Shown: positions 31,721 through 43,700 of the stretch, piece by piece
How the letters are laid out: every line of letters begins with the position of its first letter
Numbering within the stretch: the stretch's first letter is position 1
NCBI GenBank assembly: GCA_948146395.1
Contig: OX411543.1
Span: 64,863,474 to 64,927,473 of the forward strand
Direction of reading: 5' to 3'
Length of the DNA stretch: 64,000 bases
From: Fragum whitleyi
Taxonomy: Eukaryota > Mollusca > Bivalvia > Cardiida > Cardiidae
Translations under genes and position numbers: made by a program
The notes under the pieces: generated by a model
The model's database searches: none
Seen by the model: only the letters and a program-made list of their open reading frames with translations
Told to the model about the DNA's origin: nothing

Positions 31721-34700
31721 GTTGGTAAAATTATTTAATTCAAAAGTTTTGTAAAAATAAATAATTAAATATAAATAAAATACTAATGTAAGCGTAATCG
31801 GAAACCTGTGTACTGGGAAAGTTAATTGAAAGAGAGATGAATAAGATGGGCTCCATAGGCCTAACTAGGACTTTGAAATTTATACGCACTCAAATGGCGA
31901 CCAACATAGAATATATTTATATAGGATAAAGGCGATATGTGGACTGTGACAAAATATGAATATCCTCCATTCGCTCCCCTTTTCTATGATTTTAGCGTTG
32001 GTGAAAAATAAAAAAATCGTAACTACAGCTTGAATAAGTTGTAGTTTCGATGTTATGATCATTCATCAACAACATTTTTCGGAAGAGGATTTATTTCTAT
32101 TACGCATTTGCATAATGTGCGTAATAGGAGCTAAGCCCTTGGGCTCCAGTAGAAGTCAACCGGTGGTTGGCTAAAAGCAACGAGGCGCGGATAAGTATCG
32201 ATGTAGATACAGTAATGTTATCCCTAATAAAATATTCGATCCCGGGACCCCTGTGTCCCTAAGCGAATGCTCTATCACGTCGCTATAAAAGCTAGCTTGT
32301 ACGGAAATGTAGTACAAACACCCCTTATACTCAACCCGGCTACATACACCCCCTCGACAATTAAGATTCTTCCACGAATCTTTTCAAATCAACACCATCA
32401 ACCACCTAATCTCATAACCACCACCTCATGTGGGTTATTTTACGTTGGGAGCCAAATGTAACCGCAAATGAATATTGACTTCGTTAGGATTCGAACCCGG
32501 GGCCTCTGTGTCCCTAAGCGAATGCTCTACCACGTCGCTATGAAAGCAAACTTGTACGGCAAGGCAGTACAAACACCCCTTATACTCAAACTCAACCCGG
32601 CTACAGTAAATTGTGTTTTAAGCGGTCATTAAAGAGAATGGTCGCTTAGAACACGTTTTGTTTACAAATAAGAAGCATTATTTTGATTGAATATGTATGA
32701 TATAGTGAATTTCTCAATAATCCAATGTTTTTAAAACTCTAAAGAATCGTCTCAATGAGACATTTCTAATGACCTTTAACAAAATAACAACGTAGGATTC
32801 ATTTACAATAATTGTGAGCATAAATTATTTACTTTTTAGGATATTTTGATTTAAAGAAGGGTAATTCAAAAACATACGCCCAATGAAAAAAAAAAGATCT
32901 CTTAATAGACGTGGTCGCTTGAGCAAGATTGAATCTAGTTCCTTTGGTTTTGGAATTAAAGTGAAGAACATCGTGTAATTAACAAAGTGAATGATTTTGC
33001 AATGAATTTGGATTAAGACTGGATGAGCGGGAGAAGCCAGTTTTGAATGAAATTAAAGGGAGCTAATGTGATATCGATAATTTCCTCCAATTGGACGAAA
33101 TGGCCGATATGTATGATTCCCCTTTAATAAAATTTCCGAAATTTTCGAACTTTTTCTGATTGCGTGTCCTTACGGTCCAATCAGGCGCTTTAAAATCCAC
33201 ACCAATCAATATGTTCATGCAATGATTAACCCTTTGCTGTTTAATCCCTGCTTTTACGTGCCTGTGATTTTATGATTGAGAAAACATTGTGAAAAAAGAA
33301 GAAATTGCTTCTGACAAGCAATTTCTTCTTTTTACACACTATTTTCTACCCTATTGAAACGTTATTTTTCAAATTAAATCCACTTTAAATTTTTGTCTGC
33401 AAAACCTTTGAATGTGGACAGGTCTAAAATTTTGTAAAACAGGAAAGGGTTAAATCGATTTGATCTCTTTATGAATGAATTCGATTTTTTTATAACACAA
33501 TTTCGGAACCATTTTTGTGTGTTCGGAGTGAGTGTTTTGATTGCAAGAATTAAATGAGTGTTTGGGAATGGTTTGTCAATTTCATGATGTTCAACTTGGA
33601 TATGGCCTATCTTGACAAAATCGAATGGGCGTCTATAAACCGCCAAGCGTCTTAATATTGTCAATTTGGCGTTCATATTTTTGACCCGTCGAACCGAAAA
33701 GGACCATTTGGGAACTCCATATTTTTAATTTTTTGTTAAATAGAAGTGATTGATTTGAGTAGAGGTCAATTAGAGATCGCATTTCAAAAATTCATGCACA
33801 GTAAGGTCCTTCTAACCTGGCGTCAAGAAAAGAACGCATCAGTGAAAATTTGGAATTTCTTTTCTGTATGACATTTTACATCGTGAAAAACATAGGTTAG
33901 CTTTAATTAAACTCACTCTACTTGTGTCAAAATGAAAAAAAAAGATTTCGATCTTATTATTTTTTTATGACTTGAGTAACGGTCACTTTGTTTTCGAGCA
34001 TTATATGCGCCTTCTTAACATTGCTGCCTCGATACATTTTACATCTGCCTTGAAGCATTTAAATGCCAGTGATTCACGCGTGAAGTGTTAGAATATCCGC
34101 ATCATTCTGACGTCTCGATAAGGCAACCGCATCGGACAACTTTATTGGCGTAATCTGTATTTGATTTCCAAATCTTTGACAAAGGCATAGACAAGGGCTT
34201 ATGGACAATCAGTAAGCCATTAATCATGGTTCAATGACTAAATGTTTTGGTATCTAGTAAATGTGGTCAACCCTGTTATTGTCTCAAAAAAAAAAGAGTA
34301 CCAATCTTTGAAGCTTGATAAATCCTTTACAAATCTGGACTCAAAACAGTTCTTCCGTGAGCTGGACAGCAAGGAATTTGTCTTTAAAATAATATAATAA
34401 TTTTCAACATGGAATATATCTTTTGTAATTAATTGCCCTATCTATATGACTGAGGCGGTTTTTTTTATTGACGTCAGTATAGATTTAGGAAACTAGTCAT
34501 GTGCGACAAGTTTCGATCGCAGTCAGCCTGTGCAGTCCGAGCAGTCTGACTGTGGTCTACGCTTTGCGCACCATTCAGATAAACCTCCTCCGCATTGAGT
34601 TCCACATTTTTTACTCAAATTTATTAAAAAACTAAAACAAAAAGTGCGCTCTCGAGATTACGATTTATGTCTTGATTTTAGGTAAGTACATTTGATTTGA

Positions 34701-37700
34701 CGAAGTATTGCACACAAGTTCGAATTTGGACCATTTCACAAGATAATGGCAGGATAATAATAATTATATATATGATAATTATTCTATGATATAAGTATAG
34801 GATAGAAAATGAGTGCCGTGGTATATGGGAAATAGACACGAGCGTAAGCGAGTGTCTATTTCCCATATACCGCGGCACAAGATTTTTCTATCTGACTAAG
34901 ACCACGCTTTTCTAACATTGTCCCGAACCTCTGAACAATCAATGAAGAGTAAAAATCGCTGTGATATTGCTGTAAATATGTGCTATTATTCTGAAATCAC
35001 ATATGGATCTATTTTCGTTACTTGTTTTAGATCTTTTGCATTTTTGCGATTGTAGAAAGTCTTTTGGAAAAAGAAGCTCATATAAAATGCTCGTCATATT
35101 TTTGAAATGACGCGCCACACAAAACCTGTCGAATTCAGGTGCAAGACGTACTACCATCGTATATCTGTAAATACAAGGCTCCAAATTGTATCTGTGATTT
35201 ATACTTTTGAAATACTGTTCTCTGATTGGACAATTCGCTTCAAGCGTGGTCTAATGTAGAATTCTTAAATGGATTACATAAGATTTTATAAAGCACCATA
35301 GGTGCGATACTTCCAGCGTGCCTTTTGATCAGATGTAACATTTTCACCCTTACAATAAAATGATTCGATCCCCGGTGGCGGCAAATATCCTTTCCGACGT
35401 TTCTCTCTCACCAATGGGTAGATAATCGTAAACCTATGTGAGATAGCAGTCGGAGGCTAGGAAAGGATGTAATGGTAGTACAGGTGAGAGAAATACCAGG
35501 AATCCATTGGTAGGTGCTCCGGCCGCCGCGATATAACTGAAATAATGTTGAAAGCGGCGTTAAACTCCATTCAATCAATCAACAATAAAATGACCACTTT
35601 CAATGTTCTATAACCCTTCTCTCTATTTACAGAGAAAGTTTAATAATTATAGAATGCCACTTCTCTCGCTCTCAATTCATCTCAGTACATTTGTCTGCCT
35701 CTGCCTGTTTATGTATATTTTCATCAACATACATTTCTGAAACGTTGTACGTACAACTTTTCAAGTTTTCAATAATGAAATTAAATATGGCACCAGAAAT
35801 CACTGAATTAATTTTGACAAAAGACTGCAGAAGGCCTTAAATATTTTACGAAGCTTACTAGCTGTCGAGACACTAAGTATTTTTAATATTCCGCATCAAA
35901 AGAACGCAGTTACTTTCGCCTGCATATTAAAACCTCAAACTATAGATGGTGCGATCTCCAGACATTTGGCAGAATTATATTGTATTAGTCGACCTCGTCG
36001 ATAAAGGCTTTGTTAAATGAACTTTTTTTCACAAAGATATGGCATGTATGGATTGACTTAAACGATAACAATATCTTTCGCTTGGATTGATTTTTCTCAT
36101 TGATATATCGTCGCCTTAATATAACAGTGTTCTAACTCCATTTTGGTCAAAAATGAGATTTTGGTACCGTTGGAAAGGTCTTGAAGAGTTCTTTCCCCTC
36201 ATGTAATCAGTTTTGTGGTATCTGCTGTAGTTACGAAGATTTTCAGTATCACTTTGTTCTATCTCCAACTTTTTCACTATTAGATTCAAACTGAAGTGTT
36301 CTATGTCCAGTTTCCAATCGAAATGCTTAGATAAAGACACGTGATCAATGCACTGTAAAAGCTGTAATGTTCTAAGTACAAAGTGTGTACATCTTTTATT
36401 GTTCTATCTCCATGAGAACCAATCAGAAAGCAGAGTTTTTTACCAAACAAATATGGCGGATAATGAAAAATGCACACATGACTCTGAACAAGAAAATAGA
36501 AAAAGATCATGTAAGTACCATTTTCCATCATTTTTCTAGATTTAAACGACTCGTAGAAGATCATTTTAACCTGTATATATATTTTTCAAATGATTTTACA
36601 TTCAAAATGTGTGTATATGAAGTTTTTTTCTGTATCTGTATCTGTATCTTTACGTCGCAGTTCCCACTTCTGGTTTTAACGCGACGGGGGAGTGCGCGAT
36701 TAGACTTTATGGACCAAAGTGTCCAGGGCTGATTTGAATGCCCCTATCGATTTAGCGCAAACTGCTTCTTCTGGCAATTTGTTCCACTCTGTTATGGTTT
36801 TCACAAAGAAGGATTGTTTGTATTGGACAGTTTTTGCATGTGTTGTCTCAAAGCACTTGGAATTATTTTTGATTTGGTTGCTGACAATGTTTACTGATAC
36901 ACAGTCCTCAAATTTTCTGGCCTTTACAGCTCTCTTTGGTCTGGATCTTTTTAGAAATTTTTCTGCTGGCAGCCCTGGCACCAACCCCTCAACCACCTTG
37001 TACAGCATCACCAGTCTGAGGCTTTTTCTTCTTGTGGTGAGTGGTTGTATTTCCAGTTTTTCTAGGGTGTTTTTTATGAATCCATCTTGTTGAGTTCTAT
37101 AGTCTTGTTTGATGAATCTGGCAGCTTTTCGTTGGACTCTTTCTAGTCTGTCGATATCTTTTTGTAGATACGGGTCCCATATAACTGATCCGTAGTCCAT
37201 CAGTGATCGTACCATGGAGACATAGGCTGTTTTTCTGCAGTTTTCATTACAGTGTCTTAGGTTCCTCCTCAAGAAGCCAAGTGTGGAGTTTGCCTTTTTC
37301 ACCACTTTGTTGATGTGGGTTGTCCATTTCAAGTCAGATGATATTTGAAGACCTAAGTATGGGTTGTCATGTATTTTCTGTATAATTGTGATTCCTCTGG
37401 TTTCATGGACACATGAAGAAATTCTAAATAATGTTTCGTTGAAGTGCTACAAGAATATTTCAGAAATGGTTACCGCTTTCCACAAGACTGCTCGGCTTTG
37501 CGTTTTCAGTCACAGTGATTGATGTATTAGGTCAATTATTCCTGTTACTTAGAAGCATATGTCTCATCTCTTGCTTTAAATGAATGAAACAGCCTTCTTA
37601 ACCCTTGTCATGCTGAATAAAAACTTCGGCGAGATTGCTATAAATTCAAAGTGTTGGAAGTACGGGTCCACTCAATGTGGGTATTCCTTTTGAAAAAATG

Positions 37701-40700
37701 ATTTTTAAAGTATTTCTAGTTTTTAAAGGAAAATCATGTGGTATTGATTAACATCAGCCTGTGCACAGGCAATATTCTTAAAACAAAGTATCGGAGCAAT
37801 AGAAGTTCCACAAAAAGGAAAGAGATCTTGATCGAGCTAATGATGAAAAAAAGTGATTTGTGTCCAAGATCAAAATATGTCCAATTTTCTGTATAAGAGA
37901 AAATTAAAAGTATATAACTTGACAGCTCACTGCTAAAAAAATAAAACTTGTTGTAATGTAGTCTTTAATGAAGACCAGTTTGGGAGAGGATCAAACGCAA
38001 TTGCGAGTGCAGTAACCTTAGTGCTTGAAAGGGTAACTGAAAAATTTTCCGCCACAGCTTCCATTACATTATGGTCAGATTCATGCGTTCCAGAAAATAA
38101 AGATTCTATCATGTGTCTCGCACTTACGCTTAAGAAATTCTTAGCTACACACGCCAGTTTAAATTACTTTATTCACAAATTTGGACACTCTATGCGCTCG
38201 TGTTTGACCCTAAATGAGGGTTTTGAATCGCAAAAGTGTAAAACAAATATCATATTTTGAAACTTTCTTGGCAATTTTCGGTAGCATTTTGATTCCTTTA
38301 TGTACATATGATTGACATTTTTTAAAATTTGTTGTCTGTTAATAGTTAACAGGGAACATTTCTAAACTAGGCACCACAGGCCTGAATATCGTGATAATGA
38401 TTATAGGATGATAAGGCTGTATAAAACAAGGATCATTCCAGTGTAATTTGTTTGAAATCCGAAAATAAAAATTTCAACACTAACAGAATGTTACTGCACA
38501 ATATACAGGTCATTTATCTACAAAATTTTGATTGTAGATCTTTCTGCTTTTCATTAAACACCACTATTAGGGTGTTACTTCACAATAATTGTTTGTCATC
38601 AAAACAAAATTCTAACTAATGATAATAAGAAGTAAAATATCAAATCCAACATATTTATTCTGCCCAATGCCTTAGAGTGCAGTCAACTCAGCTCTTTTTT
38701 CCCCACTCTGAACCTCAGTAAGGTCAGTTTACACCACTTAATTGTCCTCTTTGTGCAGTAACCCTTTGCAATTCTCAGGGGGTATCTTATGCTCCCTATT
38801 TCACCTAATGTTTTTTTCACATTTGGATTCGAACAAAGCTTATGTTCCTTTTAACAAACAATCTTTACACGTATTAAATTTAATGAGTCTAAAAAATTTT
38901 ATCATTCACCAAAAGTGATCAAGTATTCACCTTATATGTTGAAATGTCCTCTGCCAATAAAAAGCATGCTGTTCATCTAATCAAACATTTTTTGCAGTCT
39001 GATACAACTTCACAGATTTAAAATAATCATAATATTTGGTTGAAATCCATCTGTTATAACTTTTAAAAAAGTTTGTTTTACCCTATATTGGATATTACAC
39101 AGTATAACATATCAAAAGAAATGACCTCTGACAATAAAATCATATTTTGCATCTGATCACAATAATTTTTTGCAGACTGATAAAGGATTACTAAAGAATC
39201 ATTCCAGTAAAATTTGGTTAATGTCCATCAATTAGATTATGAGAAAATGATTTTCAAAGTTTTCACTATACAACATATAGAGAAATGACCTCCGCCCATA
39301 AAACACTTATTTTCCATCTTATCACAATATTTTTTTTACAGACTTGTAAAGGATCACTAAAAAACCATTTAAATGAAATTTGGTTGCTATCCATTAGTTA
39401 GGTTCTGAGAAAATGATTTTCCACTATATAACATATAGAGAAATGACCTCCGCCCATAAAATACACATTTTGCATCTGATCACAATAATTTTTTGTAGAC
39501 TGATAGAGGGCCACTCAAGAATACTTCATGTGAATTTTGGTTTATATCCATCAATTAGTTTCTGAGAAAAGCCACCTATTACCATATATGGAAATTAGCT
39601 ACGCCTACTTAAGCCATGATTTTAAACCGATTAAAATTCCTTGAAGGAATCTGATAGAGGGTCACCCAAGGAACATTCCTGTGAAATTTGATTGAAATCC
39701 ATCCAGTACTTAATGAGGAGAAGATTTTTAAAGTAAAAGTTTACGGACGCACGGACGACGGACACCCCGCCATGACAATAGCCCACTGGCCTTTTGGCCA
39801 GTGGAGCAAAAATCATTGTTTCAGTTAGAAGTTATTTCTAATATTAAATGAAATATTTCAAACCTTTATGTTATCTTTCCTCTCTGCGCGTTAATGCTTT
39901 TATGTTTAAACGTGTCCTTTTGAAATGTAAAAATGAAAGATAATTTAAATTCATGATTATAAAGCCTCATTCATTTTTAAATTTTGAAGAGACATTCAAA
40001 AACACAAAAAAGACTACCCCCTTTAATTGAAATTATCTAAAACTTCAGTTCCAAATTTCAAACCAAGGAAATACATTACATTTCCTTAAAAAATGGCCAT
40101 TTCAGGTTGAATGAATTAAACTAAAGTGTTATATATCCAATGTAACACTTTCATTTTTACGAGTTTTGAATTTTTTGTTCACAATTGTTCTATCTCCAAA
40201 ACGTTATATTAGAATATCTAAAAGACGATACACAAAACATTTTCCTTTTATACATAAATCAATAGAAAACATCAAAACCAATAAAATGGTGAAAATTATA
40301 TCAAAATCGGTCAATATTTGACGATTTTACAAGTATTTGAAACTTTAAACCCAAATTTCTCGAAAAGTTGAAAATGGTAGTTAGAACACTGTTATATTAA
40401 GGCGACGATATGTCTAAATCCTTGATCAACTAAAAACCGATTCAATTATTTTAAACAGAACAGAACTTTATTTTAAAAACGATGCAAACTGTTTGAAAAT
40501 TATACCCCGCTTTTCGTACAGTTTGCAACGTATTTTTATCCTGTACACACATAGGCGTAGCTAGGATTTTAATTTTTTTACGCATTTCGAAGGCGACCAC
40601 TAAAGAATAAATAGGATAACGGCGATATGTGGCCTGTGACTTAAGACTAATACGCTCCAACCGCTCCCCATTTATATGATTTGAGCGTTGGTGAATAATC

Positions 40701-43700
40701 AAACCTCGTAACTACAGCTTGAATAAGCTGTAGTTTCGATGTTATGATCATTAATCAGCGAGATTTTGAGAAGGAAGATTTATTTGTATTACGCGATTGC
40801 GTAATGTGCGTAATGGGAGCTACGCCCTTGCACAGGGCTTGTATCTTTGTTTTGAAACAACAAATTTAGCTCGCATATTTTCAGTGAGTCAAAATGAAGC
40901 CATGGATTGCGGTATACCGGACAAAGTGAACAATGCGGTATTAGAAGATGATATAGGTACCAAAACCGCTTTTGCAGAAGGAACTGTGCTGAAGTACGAT
41001 TGTGTTGACACGTACAGATCTTCCGTATCTCAAATGAGAATATGTAAGGACGGACAATGGGAGACGCCATTTACGTGTACACGTAAGTCAAGTCCTGCGG
41101 TCAGGTTTCACAAACGTTTTAACCAACGTGCAATAACTGTACCCCATCCTGATTTTCATGTTCATACAGGTGTCAATCGGGGTAGCATTTCTCTAACGTT
41201 GAGGAAAAAAAATAAAATTAACGAAGGGCAGAACTGGATTTTCTTATTTTGCCCCCCCCCCCCTTCAGATGTCAAAAATAAGCCATTTACTTTTTTATAT
41301 GAGTTGAGAAAAACCAAACTCCATCAAATCAATGCCACGACGATTTCAACTGAGGATCAATATAACATTTACTGACATAATGTTAAGCTTTGGTGTGTAA
41401 ATTCAATTCTTAATGAAGTTTTTCTTCGTTGTTCTGGCTGCATAGCATCCTAGATTATGCCCAAATTCATGTAAACCTCACCCCTAAACTATTGTCAATT
41501 GTATTCTTTAATATGTCGCACCTTTGATTTTGATCTCCTAAAGTAGTAGTAAATGTCCAGTTTCTATCCTATTGGCATTTTTTTCCACATCACAAATGTA
41601 GGGTCTAGTAAACCTCTTGTCACTCATCGAACTTATTGATATACTTCAGTAGGAAAAAAGTATTTCATTGCTATTCATATTAAGTATAGATAGAAAACGA
41701 GTGCCGTGGTATATGGGAAATAGACACGAGCGTCAGCGAGTGTCTATTTCCCATATACCGCGGCACGAGATTTTCTATCTGACTTAGACCACGCTTTTCT
41801 AACATTGTCTGTATTTTTTACCCGAACCTCTGAACATTAAAAAATGAGTAAAACTCGCTTTGATTTTTCTGTACATATGTGTAATTATGCTGAAATAACT
41901 TATGCATCTATTTCCGTTACTTATTTCAGATCTTTTTCATTTTTGCGACTGTAAAATGTCTTTTACGAAAAAGTGCTTATATGAAATGCTCGTCATCATT
42001 TTGAAATGACGTGGCACACAAAACCTGTCGAGATTCACGTGCACGACATAGTATATACGTATATCTGTAAATGAAAGGCTGGGAGTTGTATCTGTAATAT
42101 ATATGTTTTAAATACTGTCCTCTGATTGGACAATTCGCTTAAAGCGTGGTCTAAGAGTAAATTCTCGGTTGTGTACGAGAAGGGCGATAAATGTTTTACA
42201 ATCTTGGACAGTTATCGTTACATGGAGGAATCCATGTCATTCGGAACACCGCTCGGACTTTTCCGTAAACTGAAAAGTGCCTCGGACGGAAGTGTAGTAA
42301 TTTTTGGTCATTTTTCCGGTAATTCGGCTCCTGGTGGTAAACTGGTTAATACGCTTGAAGAATAGTATATTCCTTCAATGTTTTCCGAACGTCTTTGGAA
42401 TTCATTTTGGCATGTTATAATTTGAAAGCAAAACGCAGTAAAACAATGCGTTTTGTTTTCAAATGATAATATGCCCAATTCTAACCTTACGTTAATTTTA
42501 TTTTTTTGCAACGTCATCCTTAGTTATGTTTGTGACGTCATATAACCCCCCCCCCCGTGCGATATGACGCGCTTTCATGGCGGCGCCCTTATTATTCCCG
42601 AGGTCTATTCCGTAGAATCGCCGAGGGTTCCCGAATGGAATCCATGTACCTCGAATTTTACACCTCTATGTGACAATTACGACCTAAGATTGTAAAACCC
42701 TCGTTATACGTCATCGTGTTATAATTCAGATTTACTGTGTGCCTAATCATGGCTAGTCCATTTCGTGTTTTTCATGTAGTTTACTTTAGTCTTTATTTAT
42801 ATGTTTTCTTTTAGAGAAACAAGTTTTGTTTGTTTTTCAATAAACATGCAATTAGTAGACTATTAGCAGTTTTGACTTTGTGCCGTTTTGACTTGCACCC
42901 TGACATGTAAAAGGAGTACATGGTAACCCCTTTACATAAATAGCTAAAATAGATTTTTGAAGTAGACGACAACTGGAATTCGAATAATCATTCAAGGTTA
43001 AGAAAATAAGACTTACTGCTAAAAGTTTTGATGTTAGTCAGTGTGCGCTGTGCATGCAGTAAGATGGTTGACTGATTAATACCCTGATATTCCCTTTTAC
43101 CCTGTCGGACATATATGCATAATTCATATATAGCATAGCTTACAGATGGCTCCTTGTTCTATAAGACAATTTCTTTCTTGAGACATTTTTCTAATTCTCA
43201 TTCTCCTAATGTCCAGGTATAAATTGTGGTTATATTGAGCATCCCAGGAATGGACGCCGTATAGATGGCAGCTATTTTGTTGGTGATAGACTCAATTTTC
43301 GCTGTAATGAAGGATACGAGTTAAGTGGTCGTTCGATGCTGTGTCGAGCCGATGGCGAGTGGAGACCCAAGACCCCTCCGACATGCGATCGTAAGTATCT
43401 CTTTCTCATTCCACACAACGCAAGTTTAGACTAGTCTTTATTCATTCAAATTGTAGACAGATGTGCAACAAAGTTTTGAATAGAGACCAAGCGTTAAGTT
43501 TCGTTTCCCTGAAAATGATATAAAACTTTATTTGGGAAAAATGGCAATATTGCCTATCAACCACATATTTACAAACAAAACATCATAAAAGCAGCCAGTG
43601 GTGAACATTATTTTAAGCTAGGAGAATTAGAAAAAGAAATTGAAGTTTTCCAATATTTTGTGATGACCGTGATGGTTACGTTACATCAGAAACATTTGAT

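Larger units (their letters stand above)
31721..40884. other. First intron of the CCP gene (9.2 kb)
   Basis: No further exon recognised. It holds element E (31855-32138), two tRNA-like SINE copies (32232-32605), element I fragments (about 32964-33010 and 33520-33598), a hairpin (33289-33337), composite element G (34797-35254), a SINE (35365-35575), a truncated retrotransposon (36630-37450), an element-protein remnant (37982-38260), a repeat array (38930-39803), a family P piece and element E copy 3. Confidence 0.6.

Noticed and set aside
36719..37093. 124-aa plus-strand frame
   Set aside because: Antisense shadow of the reverse-transcriptase remnant on the minus strand.
40797..41375. 192-aa open frame as a single-exon gene
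   Set aside because: Only 40885-41082 is coding in my view (CCP1). The frame extends by chance into the upstream MITE and the downstream intron; clear AG acceptor and GTAAGT donor define the exon.
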